Part shown: positions 54,358 through 63,135 of the stretch, in pieces
Numbering within the stretch: position 1 is the stretch's first letter
How the letters are laid out: every line of letters begins with the position of its first letter
Source of the DNA: Teredinibacter turnerae T7901
GTDB lineage: Bacteria; Pseudomonadota; Gammaproteobacteria; Pseudomonadales; Cellvibrionaceae
NCBI RefSeq assembly: GCF_000023025.1
Contig: NC_012997.1
Coordinates: 542,764 to 606,763, forward strand
Length of the DNA stretch: 64,000 nucleotides
Direction: 5' to 3'
Notes under the pieces: model-generated
Databases searched by the model: none
Seen by the model: only the letters and a program-made list of their open reading frames with translations
Told to the model about the DNA's origin: nothing
Made by a program: the position numbers and the translations under genes

Positions 54358-54618
54358 CTAGCCCGATGCATCGCTGTGCTGAGCAGCGTGTTGATTGCTG
54401 ATCATATCGTGATTTTCCAGCCATTTAAGTACGGACAGGCGACTGGCGAGCATTGATTCGTAGGTCGCTAATACCGTACGGCTGGGCGAACGCATTTTTT
54501 TCATACGTTCGATTTTACTTTCGAGAAATGCGATGTCTTCGTGGATCTTGGTGGTTATCGCGGTGACGTGAATACGTTGCTGGCCGATAGCCAGAATTTT
54601 GTCGCTTTTGGGTTCCAT
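54358..54618 (-). CDS. Small helical hypothetical protein
   Basis: The 86-residue product MEPKSDKILAIGQQRIHVTA continues as one long helix (IHEDIAFLESKIERMKKMRS, then TVLATYESMLASRLSVLKWL). It probably forms a coiled coil. There is no signal or membrane segment. I do not recognise a family. It stands alone between convergent and divergent neighbours. Confidence 0.55.
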   Translation of the reverse strand: MEPKSDKILAIGQQRIHVTAITTKIHEDIAFLESKIERMKKMRSPSRTVLATYESMLASRLSVLKWLENHDMISNQHAAQHSDASG

Positions 54619-54881
54619 GACAGTCTTGCATCGCGTTCTTGCGTTAGCGGAAAAAGCCGCAAAATTGCGGCTTCAATGGCGAAAAGTATGGGTAGAATTG
54701 CGCTCGTTTACCAGCGGTCATTCGTGCCAAAACGTGTCAGATAATGTCTGTTGGGTCAGAAGATAACGCCGCACACCTGCGATAGTTTGAGTAAACGCCG
54801 TTGGCGTTATAAAGTACTTATAAACCAATGATGGTGATCGCTCTCTACCGACGAGAGCCGCTCACCCAAGTGCAGGGCATC

Positions 54882-55643
54882 ATGACGCAAGACAAATACG
54901 ATCTGGTATTTAAAGGTCAGTTGGTGAAGGGCGTTGAGCTGGCAGTAGCGAAAAACAATATTGCCAGTCTTTTCAAAATTAACGCTGCCAAAGTGGACGC
55001 AATGTTTTCCGGTAAACCACTGGTTTTGAAGCGCGGTCTCGACGCTGATGCGGCAAACAAGTATCGCGTTGCCATCAAAAAAGCTGGTGCCCTGGTTGAT
55101 ATAGTGCTGGTGCGCGAGGCAAAAGTCAGTGGCAAAGCAACCTTCGCGGTGCCCGACAGCGACACGCCGGTCCCGGAAAAACCCGTCGGCGCTATTCCTG
55201 GAACTATCCCTGGTACGTCACCTTCTTCAAGCAGTCCGGCTACGGGTCAACGAAACCCCGCACCTGACGCATCTGCTGCCACTGAATCTGCAGGGTTGTC
55301 ATTGGCGCCATTAGGCGCAGAGATGTTGCCTGCAACTGCGCGTCAGCCGGACCCTGTTATTTCAGTCGATACATCGGCGTTGAGCTTGCGGGCGGTTGGA
55401 GGAGACTTGCTGGACGCCAAAGAACGACAGTCGAGTGCACCCGAGGTGCCTGTGCCAGTCACCGATTTTGGATTGGCCGATGTTGGCGCTCCCGTGTTGC
55501 GGGCGGAAGAGCGGAAACCCGTGCGAGCGGTGGACGTGGACATCTCCGGGTTGGCAATGGATTTGTCTGAAAGTAATCTTGCACCACCCCAGCCGGCACC
55601 ACCAGCGGCACCGGATGTGAGTGGTCTTCAGCTCGAATCTTAG
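54882..55643 (+). CDS. Hypothetical protein with a small N-terminal domain and a disordered tail
   Basis: The first 70 of 253 residues form the domain seen at the start of some DUF805/RDD-type proteins: [20 protein letters not shown], then [20 protein letters not shown] and [19 protein letters not shown]. The remainder is Pro/Ala/Ser-rich and low in complexity, with recurring short motifs such as [15 protein letters not shown]. Proteins of this class usually continue into membrane helices, but none is present. ATG 54882 is preferred because the domain begins MTQDKYDL; a longer frame starts at 54828. Function unknown. The stop overlaps that of ppa by four bases. Confidence 0.65.
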   Translation: MTQDKYDLVFKGQLVKGVELAVAKNNIASLFKINAAKVDAMFSGKPLVLKRGLDADAANKYRVAIKKAGALVDIVLVREAKVSGKATFAVPDSDTPVPEKPVGAIPGTIPGTSPSSSSPATGQRNPAPDASAATESAGLSLAPLGAEMLPATARQPDPVISVDTSALSLRAVGGDLLDAKERQSSAPEVPVPVTDFGLADVGAPVLRAEERKPVRAVDVDISGLAMDLSESNLAPPQPAPPAAPDVSGLQLES

Positions 55644-56188
55644 AAACGCGGTGCGTCTGGTTGATTCTTGTAGTTCGCGATCGCGTCGAGAATTTCTTGC
55701 TTGGCGGCGTCTACATCGCCCCAGCCATCAATTTTTACCCATTTGCCTTCTTCGAGGTCTTTGTAGTGCTCGAAGAAGTGCGCTACGCGATCCACTTTAA
55801 TTTGCGACAGCCCTTCAATGCTGTGTACGTGATCGTAGAATTTGGTCACGGAGCTGGCAGGGACCGCCAGAATTTTTGCATCTTCGCCGGACTCGTCAGT
55901 CATTTTCAAAACGCCCAGTGGACGGCAGGGAATAACGGAGCCGGGCAGTAACGGACGATTCATGTAGACCATGACGTCAGCGGGATCGCCATCTCCACAC
56001 AAGGTATGTGGGATATAGCCGTAGTTGCAGGGGTAGTGCATAGCGGTACCCAGCACGCGATCCACAAATAGCGCCCCGGACTCTTTGTCCACTTCGTACT
56101 TGATGGGTTCTCCACCCATTGGGATCTCAATGATAACGTTAACGATATCCGGCGCATCATCGCCAGTTGGAACGAGGTGCAAGCTCAT
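55640..56188 (-). CDS. ppa: Inorganic pyrophosphatase
   Basis: The 182-residue family I enzyme has the active-site cluster [20 protein letters not shown] and [20 protein letters not shown], with metal-binding Asp residues. It hydrolyses pyrophosphate to drive biosynthesis. Length matches the family. The start at 56188 is [20 protein letters not shown]. It is convergent with the preceding gene (four-base overlap of 3' ends). Confidence 0.96.
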   Translation of the reverse strand: MSLHLVPTGDDAPDIVNVIIEIPMGGEPIKYEVDKESGALFVDRVLGTAMHYPCNYGYIPHTLCGDGDPADVMVYMNRPLLPGSVIPCRPLGVLKMTDESGEDAKILAVPASSVTKFYDHVHSIEGLSQIKVDRVAHFFEHYKDLEEGKWVKIDGWGDVDAAKQEILDAIANYKNQPDAPRF

Positions 56189-56763
56189 AGTGACTTCCTG
56201 GTTATTTGTGGTTTATCGTGAACTCGATAAAACGGGGGTTGGACAAAGTTTCCATTTCCTGGGTTTGGAAACAATGTGAATAAAGCGGGGCGGGATTGTA
56301 ACATAAGCTCTCGGCATCTCAATCGTGCCCCCACAGGGCCAGCCGGGACGCCGTTCACTGCCCTCGGCATATGGCACCGGGGCACAAGCCGAAGGCTTAT
56401 AGCTCGCATGTGATTTGATAAGGGCAATATTCTGAGAATGTTACCTGTTAGACAACTGTGAAAATTTACTGGCTGAATTTGGCGTAATTTGAATTTGTCG
56501 CCAGCTTAGAAGCTATATTAAAAATAGCGATTGAAAAGAGTGCTTCTCACTATATCCCGTGCCTGCTACATCCGTGTCAGCGGTACAAGCGAGACGCGCC
56601 CAGGACATGTGCAAGAACTTGTGCAGGAGTAAGCACAAGGGGAACGCCAACAACCCGAATCGGCGTTGTTGTGCACCAGAACCTCGGTTCTCCCTTTAGC
56701 TCACACGCGGTATCGAAATGGCTCTCGCAAGGGCCGTGAGCGTGATCAGGGAAGGAGTTAAGC
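56189..56763. other. Intergenic region between ppa and the hybrid kinase
   Basis: In 575 bases I see no supported gene. Open frames on both strands are antisense to each other and lack initiation sites. AAGGAG at 56752-56757 is the ribosome binding site of the kinase gene. The segment must hold the promoters of two divergent genes. Confidence 0.5.
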
Positions 56764-59691
56764 GTGACAAACCCGGGTGTAGCGCGCTCGCCAGGCCGAA
56801 CTGGGCTGGCGCCGCATGTACCGATTAATTTTGTTCTCGGCATTACGGCGCTGTGTGCGTTGCCTCTGCTGTGCGATTTAGCCGGGTTCTCTTTTGTCGT
56901 TACCAACCCTCCTGTACTTCCCAGTAGTGCCACTTCCCAGATTACACCCGCCATTCTCGCTCACGCGCTGCTCGAAGGTGTCGCGATAATTATGGCTCTG
57001 CTCAGTGGCGCGCTGGCGCTGAGTCACTATCGGATCAGCCGTAAAATAATTGCACCTATCCTCGGGTTGTCCCTGTTGTGCGCAGCGTCCATGGACCTGT
57101 TTCATACTTTAGTTTCGTTGCGCCTGGTGGATACACAAACGGCCAGTAACGCGATGATTTCGTTCAGTTGGGCCGTTGCCCGCATTGTCAGTGCTGTGGT
57201 ACTGCTGGTGGGGTTAACTCTACTGATGCTCACCGGTCGCGGGCACTTGTCCGCGCGCATGGCGAATCTCCCGTATGTGCTCGGGCTGATTTTCTTCTTA
57301 CTCGGCATTGGTTTAATTATCACGCTGGTACGCTGGCCGGAATTGCCGAACACGCTGTTCCCAGAACGTCTGTTGAAACACCCTCTGGATGTGGTGCCGC
57401 TGCTGCTGAACCTTGCGGTTGGCGGGCTTCTGCTCGTGCGCTTGCTCCGCCGCCAGGGCGATGTACTCGCCGAGGCACTGCTGGTGAGTTTGCTGCCGAT
57501 GCTGGCGGCAGAAATTTATATGATTTTTGGCTCCAGCGCCTTGTACGATCATTATGACTTTGCCGCGCACGGCCTGAAAATACTCAGCTACAGCGTGCCG
57601 TTTGTGGGGTTGTTGCTCGATCACCACTATACCTACCATCTGGATACGCTGAAAACCAATCAGCTTCATCAGACTTATCGCGAGCTGCAGGAACGCACGC
57701 ACGAGCTGTTAAAAAGCCACCGCAGTCTGGAGGAATCCAACCGGTTTAAAACCGAGTTCCTCGCCAGTGTGACCCACGAATTGCGTACCCCGCTCAATTC
57801 GGTGATCGGTTTTAGCCGGGTGTTGTTGAAGTCTCGTTCCAACGAGCAGAGTTCTAAAGAGCACCGTGCGGTGGAGGCAATCTTCCGCAACAGCACACAC
57901 TTGTTAGGGGTTATTAACGACATCCTCGATCTGTCGAAAATAGAGACCGGCTCTATTACGCTCGAAAAATCTGAATTCCTGCTGAGCGATGTCATCCAGG
58001 AAGTGTTTGAGATGTTGGAGCCGCTCGCCGACAAGAAACAGCTCACGTTTCAGTTGCTGAACTACGCGCGGAATTTACGCCTGGTCAGCGACATGGCCAA
58101 ATTGCGGCAAGTGTTGATTAATCTCTGCTCGAACGCGGTGAAATACACCGAGCGCGGCTCTGTAGTGATCTGTATTGAGCGGGCGGACCACGAAGAATTG
58201 GGAGAGGTGGTCAAAATCAGTGTGCGGGATACCGGCATCGGCATCGAAGAAAGTGAGAAAAACAAACTGTTCGTCGAATTCAGTCGCACCGAGGCCGCTA
58301 TAAACAGTGGTGCCGAAGGGACCGGACTGGGGTTGATGATTTCAGCGAAGCTGGTACAGGTACTCGGAGGTGCGATCGACTTCGACAGTGAATTCGGCGT
58401 CGGCAGTGAATTTCGCGTGTGTTTTCCAACTGCGCTGAGCGCGACCGAGCAATGGACCGCGCAAGTGGAGGGCGATGTGCTTGCGTCCGGTATTCGCGTG
58501 GTGTGCGGCGAGCCGGACCCAGACACTGCGCGCTATTTGGAGATTGCGTTTGATCAGGAAGGCGTCCAGGCGGTCAGTGCGCCAACACCAAAAGCGCTGA
58601 TCTCGCTGGCTGAGGAGCATATGCCTGATGTGATATTTTTTGACACCGGCCGCGGTACGTTCGACCAGCAGTTGTTACTTGCGCAACTTGCTGCACACAA
58701 TCTGCTGAAAGACATTCCTAAAATCGCAATGTCGGATAATCACGACGACGAGCGAAATGCGCTGCGCAACGGCGCCGATTTGTTTCTCGCCAAACCCTTT
58801 AATTCAGAAGATTTAGTGGAGCGGGTCCGGCGATTGGTCTACCGGGATATATCGAGCGTGGTTCTTATCGGTGTAGAGGACGAGCATCAAGAGCGCCTGG
58901 CGCAGTGTTTTGATGACATGTCCGTGCATACGTTTTTTGTGGCGGACCATCGATTAGCGCAGGAGAAGTTGTCGCAATTTTTACCTGACATGGTGGTTGT
59001 CAACCTGGGCAACCCCAGAGTTGAGTCTGCGCGATTAGTCGTCGCTTTAACCAATGACGAACATCACGCCCGGTTGCCGGTTATTTTGTACAACGGGCTT
59101 GAAACCGACGTATTGACCCGCCACGATAGTTTGACCCGTTGGGAAGTGCGTGAAGTTGAGCCGACCTGTTTTACCCTGGTGGACGCCTTTCTCGGGGTGA
59201 GGCGACGCATACGTCAGCGCCTGATGCACATTGAAGATGTTAACCGGCGGTTACAAATCGAAGATGTTCCCGACTCCGGTGCCCGCACAATACAGACGCC
59301 CGCCAAGCTGCCTGCGACTAACGTTCTGGTTGTGGATGCCGCTTCCGACAGCTCTGCGATAATTGGCTGGTTGTTGCAGGATATGCAGCTTGGACACGAT
59401 CTCGCCAGCGGAGGTCGCGATGCACTTAAGCGCGTGTTGGAGAAAAATTATAAACTTATTTTTGTCGCGCTGGATCTACCGGATTTACGTGGCCGCGAGG
59501 TGGTTCGCCGGTTGCGGGCGACCAATACCTACCGCAACACGCCCATAGTTGCCATTAACAGTGATAACGAAACGGTGAGCGAAAAAGAACTTCAGGAGAT
59601 TGGCTTTAACAATGTAATTCGCAAACCTATCGATGGCGATCGTTTACTGGATGTGCTGTCAATGTATATCGAGCTGCGGGTAACGTCGTAA
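56764..59691 (+). CDS. Hybrid histidine kinase: membrane sensor, kinase and three receiver-like domains
   Basis: The 975-residue product starts (GTG, AAGGAG upstream) with eight or so membrane helices of MASE3-like type, including MDLFHTLVSL. A coiled coil (about 305-335) leads to HisKA with the phospho-His in SVTHELRTPLNSVIGFSRVL. The HATPase has NLCSNAVKYTERG and GAEGTGLGLMISAKL. Three receiver-like domains follow. The first keeps Asp in DVIFFDTG and Lys in LAKPF. The second reads VVVNLGNP where the Asp belongs, and the third FVALDLPD, with Ala at the acceptor position and Lys in RKPID. Only the first therefore seems able to accept phosphate. Output partners are not encoded nearby. Confidence 0.88.
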   Translation: MTNPGVARSPGRTGLAPHVPINFVLGITALCALPLLCDLAGFSFVVTNPPVLPSSATSQITPAILAHALLEGVAIIMALLSGALALSHYRISRKIIAPILGLSLLCAASMDLFHTLVSLRLVDTQTASNAMISFSWAVARIVSAVVLLVGLTLLMLTGRGHLSARMANLPYVLGLIFFLLGIGLIITLVRWPELPNTLFPERLLKHPLDVVPLLLNLAVGGLLLVRLLRRQGDVLAEALLVSLLPMLAAEIYMIFGSSALYDHYDFAAHGLKILSYSVPFVGLLLDHHYTYHLDTLKTNQLHQTYRELQERTHELLKSHRSLEESNRFKTEFLASVTHELRTPLNSVIGFSRVLLKSRSNEQSSKEHRAVEAIFRNSTHLLGVINDILDLSKIETGSITLEKSEFLLSDVIQEVFEMLEPLADKKQLTFQLLNYARNLRLVSDMAKLRQVLINLCSNAVKYTERGSVVICIERADHEELGEVVKISVRDTGIGIEESEKNKLFVEFSRTEAAINSGAEGTGLGLMISAKLVQVLGGAIDFDSEFGVGSEFRVCFPTALSATEQWTAQVEGDVLASGIRVVCGEPDPDTARYLEIAFDQEGVQAVSAPTPKALISLAEEHMPDVIFFDTGRGTFDQQLLLAQLAAHNLLKDIPKIAMSDNHDDERNALRNGADLFLAKPFNSEDLVERVRRLVYRDISSVVLIGVEDEHQERLAQCFDDMSVHTFFVADHRLAQEKLSQFLPDMVVVNLGNPRVESARLVVALTNDEHHARLPVILYNGLETDVLTRHDSLTRWEVREVEPTCFTLVDAFLGVRRRIRQRLMHIEDVNRRLQIEDVPDSGARTIQTPAKLPATNVLVVDAASDSSAIIGWLLQDMQLGHDLASGGRDALKRVLEKNYKLIFVALDLPDLRGREVVRRLRATNTYRNTPIVAINSDNETVSEKELQEIGFNNVIRKPIDGDRLLDVLSMYIELRVTS

Positions 59692-59696
59692 GGTCA

Positions 59697-59939
59697 TTAA
59701 TGGAAGAAAAAACGCTCGCCTGCGCGACGCCTTGCGCTGGCGTAAAGTGCTCCCTGCATTGGGTTCACCTGCATATACCTGATATAAAGTTTCAAGCCAT
59801 TTGCGGCAGAGGAGCGGCTCGGATAGGGTCCCACCTCAACACCTTCTCTGGTCGAAAAATACCATTGGCCATCGACGCGAAAAAAACGTTCCGAACGATA
59901 CCAAACCCTGTCTTCCGACTCCCCACGTCTCACGTTCAT
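59697..59939 (-). CDS. DUF6316 family protein
   Basis: The 80-residue product contains SERFFRVDGQWYFSTREGVE and GPYPSRSSAANGLKLYIRYM, the core of DUF6316. The family is known to me mainly from Pseudomonadales and Cellvibrionales and has no assigned function. Convergent with the kinase gene, five bases apart. No ribosome binding site stands out at ATG 59939. Confidence 0.75.
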   Translation of the reverse strand: MNVRRGESEDRVWYRSERFFRVDGQWYFSTREGVEVGPYPSRSSAANGLKLYIRYMQVNPMQGALYASARRRAGERFFFH

Positions 59940-60141
59940 GACAATACCTTGCCGCTCAAAATCCAGCCCGTAAGAAAAAGTATACGCGGGCGGGAAAACA
60001 GGCTTTAGATTAAATGATCATTTGTGGCTGCCGGCGATATAGCGGCTAGCGGGGCATGGTGCGGATGCCTGTTTGACAGGGGCGTGGTAAAGTTTGTCGC
60101 TTTATTATCATTGGAACGCGCGTGAGCGCAGAGCAGAATTA

Positions 60142-61527
60142 ATGCATATTCACATTCTCGGCATATGTGGGACTTTTATGGGCTCCCTTGCGCAGCTGGC
60201 TCGGGCCAAAGGCTATCGGGTTACTGGCGCTGACCACAATGTTTATCCGCCCATGAGTACTCAGCTCGAACAGGCGGGTATTGAGTTGATTGACGGTTTT
60301 GGCCTGGAACAACTTAATCTTAAACCGGATGTATTTGTCGTTGGCAACGTGGTGAGCCGTGGTAACCCGTTGATGGAAGCGATTTTGGACGCAGGCCTGC
60401 CTTATGTATCCGGGCCGCAATGGCTTGCGGAAAACCTGCTGCGTGGTAAATGGGTACTCGGTGTCTCGGGTACCCACGGCAAAACCACCACCGCAACCAT
60501 GCTTACCTGGATTCTGGAATATGCCCACATGGCGCCGGGATACCTCATTGGTGGTGTGCCTGGCAATTTCGCCACCTCTGCACGACTTGGCGAAAGCGAT
60601 TTTTTTGTGATTGAAGCGGATGAATACGACACCGCTTTTTTCGACAAGCGTTCCAAGTTTGTTCACTACCAACCGCGCACATTAGTGATTAACAACCTGG
60701 AATATGACCATGCGGATATTTTCCCTGATCTTGCTGCGATACAGACACAGTTTCACCACCTGTTGCGTACTGTGCCAAATAACGGCCTGGTGATTTCGCC
60801 CGCCGGGGACACTGCCGTTGAACAGGTCATCACCCGCGGCTGCTGGACGCCACGGCAGACCACCGCGCTCGCAGCTAATGCCGATTGGTTGATTGCTGAG
60901 CGGGATGCCGCAGGCACCCGGTTTACGGTGGCGTTTGGCGGCCAGGTTGTTGGTGAGATCAGTTGGTCGCTCACCGGTTCACACAATATGCGCAACGCGC
61001 TCAGTGCGATGGCCGCTGCGCGCCACGTGGGCGTGGTTCCCGAGCTTGCCTGTGCCGCATTGTGTGAGTTTAACGGAGTGAAACGGCGGATGGAGGTGCG
61101 CGTCGACTTACCAAGCGTGACGGTGTATGACGACTTTGCCCACCACCCTACGGCGATTGCCACTACGCTCGAGGGGTTGCGCGCGCAAGTTGGCGATGAG
61201 CCGATTCTTGCGGTAATTGAGCCGCGCTCGAACACTATGCGGTTGGGGGTGCACCAGGCATCACTTGCGGCGGCAACGGAACCCGCCGACGCGGTTATTT
61301 GGTTTCAGCCCCCCGGCATGAACTGGTCGCTCGAGTCGGTGGTGGCCGCTGAACATCGGGTGATGCAGGGTACGGCAGAGATCATTGAGGCAGTCCGCGC
61401 CTATCTGGCACAAGCACCAGCAAAAACCCATGTGGTGATTATGAGCAATGGCGGGTTTGAGGGGCTGCACCAGCGGTTGTGTAATCAACTTGAACGCGAT
61501 GCCGGTGGAGAGAGTCGAGATGCCTGA
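60142..61527 (+). CDS. mpl: UDP-N-acetylmuramate:tripeptide ligase (peptidoglycan recycling)
   Basis: The 461-residue Mur ligase relative begins MHIHILGICGTFMGSLAQLA and carries the ATP loop GVSGTHGKTTTATMLTWILE and FFVIEADEYDTAFFDKRSKF. The central EYDHADIFPDL block and the C-terminal VYDDFAHHPTAIATTLEGLR follow. It reattaches the recycled tripeptide L-Ala-gamma-D-Glu-meso-Dap to UDP-MurNAc. ATG 60142 gives the family start. The next gene overlaps by eight bases. Confidence 0.95.
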   Translation: MHIHILGICGTFMGSLAQLARAKGYRVTGADHNVYPPMSTQLEQAGIELIDGFGLEQLNLKPDVFVVGNVVSRGNPLMEAILDAGLPYVSGPQWLAENLLRGKWVLGVSGTHGKTTTATMLTWILEYAHMAPGYLIGGVPGNFATSARLGESDFFVIEADEYDTAFFDKRSKFVHYQPRTLVINNLEYDHADIFPDLAAIQTQFHHLLRTVPNNGLVISPAGDTAVEQVITRGCWTPRQTTALAANADWLIAERDAAGTRFTVAFGGQVVGEISWSLTGSHNMRNALSAMAAARHVGVVPELACAALCEFNGVKRRMEVRVDLPSVTVYDDFAHHPTAIATTLEGLRAQVGDEPILAVIEPRSNTMRLGVHQASLAAATEPADAVIWFQPPGMNWSLESVVAAEHRVMQGTAEIIEAVRAYLAQAPAKTHVVIMSNGGFEGLHQRLCNQLERDAGGESRDA

Positions 61528-62149
61528 TCAATATGCTAAAACCGTAACCCTCGCTTTGACCGGCGCGTCAGGTGCGCAGTATGGCATCAAGTTGTTGCAG
61601 TCGCTGGTAGCCGCTAACTGCCGGGTATACCTGTTGTTGTCGGAGGCTGCACAGGTCGTGTTGCGGGTGGAAGCCGGTATCGACGTACCGCAGGCTCTCG
61701 CCGAGCAGCAGGTATTCATGGCGACATTGTGCGGTGCAACCGAGGGGCAGTTACAGGTGTTCGGCGCCAAGGATTGGTTCTCGCCGGTCGCCTCTGGGTC
61801 GAGTTCAGTGTCGTCGGTGGTGGTCTGTCCATGCAGTGGCGGCACGCTCTCGGCAATTGCCAATGGTGCGAGTAACAACCTGATCGAGCGGGCGGCGGAT
61901 GTGGCGTTAAAAGAGCGCCGCCAACTGATTTTGGTGCCACGCGAAGCACCCTATTCGGAAATCCACCTGACCAACATGTTGGCGTTAACCCGTATGGGGG
62001 CGGTGATTATTCCTGCGAGCCCTGGCTTTTATCACGCCCCCAGCACCATTGAAGATCTTATCGATTTTGTGGTCGCACGAATTCTCAGCCAGTTGGGGTT
62101 GGAACAGAGTCTAATTCCGCCCTGGGGTGAAGCGCCGTCAGAGCAATAA
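61520..62149 (+). CDS. ubiX: Flavin prenyltransferase UbiX
   Basis: The 209-residue product has the flavin-binding LALTGASGAQYGIKLLQSLV, CPCSGGTLSAIANGASNNLI and VPREAPYSEIHLTNMLALTR. It makes the prenylated FMN used by the UbiD decarboxylase in ubiquinone synthesis. ATG 61520 has GGAGAGAG upstream and overlaps the mpl stop; the frame extends to 61448 without support. The mpl-ubiX order is common in Pseudomonas relatives. The 3' end overlaps the convergent FHA gene by 12 bases. Confidence 0.95.
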   Translation: MPDQYAKTVTLALTGASGAQYGIKLLQSLVAANCRVYLLLSEAAQVVLRVEAGIDVPQALAEQQVFMATLCGATEGQLQVFGAKDWFSPVASGSSSVSSVVVCPCSGGTLSAIANGASNNLIERAADVALKERRQLILVPREAPYSEIHLTNMLALTRMGAVIIPASPGFYHAPSTIEDLIDFVVARILSQLGLEQSLIPPWGEAPSEQ

Positions 62150-62974
62150 CACACGGGCGAGCACGGCAGCGAGCAGCAGCACCAGCAAAAAAGCGATAAA
62201 CCAGGTGACCCACGAGCTGGTTTGCGCGGCTGGCTCTTCGCGATTACCGGGCGAGGTTGGCGCGGTTTTCCAGCGTTTTTGCTCGGCTGGCGTTCGCGGC
62301 TTATCTGTGTGATCGCCCGGCAGCGGCGTTTGCTGGGGGCGTGTGGCCGATTTATGGAGTCGAATTCCGCGGCCGAACAGGCGGAAGCTGTACACGTCCA
62401 AGCGGATTTGATCCCCGGCTTTTAGCGGTGCCCGCTCCACTTTTTTATCATTTAGAAAGGTGGAGTTTGCAGATTTTAGGTCTTCAAGGATGAGTTCGGT
62501 GCCGCTCACGCGTGTTATGCGCGCGTGTTCACGGGAAAGGTGAGTGCCGGCAAATACAATGTCGCACTGCTTGCCGCGCCCTAATAACAAGCTTGACGAA
62601 GTGCTGAAATCCAGTGGAAATTCCTGACCGGCGAGCCAGCTGGAATCGCCGATCAGCGACCAATATTCGTTGCCATCGGCAAGGGTTTCTGCAATCGGGT
62701 CCATGACCTCGAATTCCAGATTGCCCAGGCGAAATGAATCACCACAGGATATTGGCCTAGCGTTAACCCTCTCTCCGTTAACATAAGTGCCAGTTGCGCT
62801 GTTTAGATCGCGCAACACTATCGCGTCCTTTTCTCTTTGGATGCGAGCGTGATTGTTGTCCACCGACGGATCTTCCAGCGTCAGGTTGTTAGTGTCGCTG
62901 CGGCCGATAGTGAAATTGCGCTCGGTCACCCAGAAAGGTGCGCGATCAAAATTGAGGGATCTAATTTTTAACAT
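62138..62974 (-). CDS. Tail-anchored protein with two FHA domains
   Basis: The 278-residue product has FHA domain 1 (about 1-90: RNFTIGRSDTNNLTLED, NNHARI, NSATGTYVNG) and FHA domain 2 (about 115-200: LLGRGKQCDIVFAGTHLSRE, ANSTFLND). A Pro-rich linker leads to a C-terminal membrane helix (WFIAFLLVLLLAAVLARVLL). FHA domains bind phosphothreonine, so it may gather phosphoproteins at the inner membrane. No Ser/Thr kinase gene lies in this window. ATG 62974 (MLKIRSLNFDRAPFWVTERN) is preferred over an unsupported extension to 63049. Confidence 0.85.
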   Translation of the reverse strand: MLKIRSLNFDRAPFWVTERNFTIGRSDTNNLTLEDPSVDNNHARIQREKDAIVLRDLNSATGTYVNGERVNARPISCGDSFRLGNLEFEVMDPIAETLADGNEYWSLIGDSSWLAGQEFPLDFSTSSSLLLGRGKQCDIVFAGTHLSREHARITRVSGTELILEDLKSANSTFLNDKKVERAPLKAGDQIRLDVYSFRLFGRGIRLHKSATRPQQTPLPGDHTDKPRTPAEQKRWKTAPTSPGNREEPAAQTSSWVTWFIAFLLVLLLAAVLARVLLL

Positions 62975-63135
62975 ATTGAAATATGTATGGTGGATTCTTG
63001 TCAGTATAATGCCCGCCGCAAGATCGGGCAGTGAAACATAATTCACCATAAAGATGCCGTGATGGCGCGCGCTTCCCGGCGCAATCCTTCCACTCCCTGA
63101 CGTTACGTCAGACTTAGGACCATTTTTCCAAGCGA

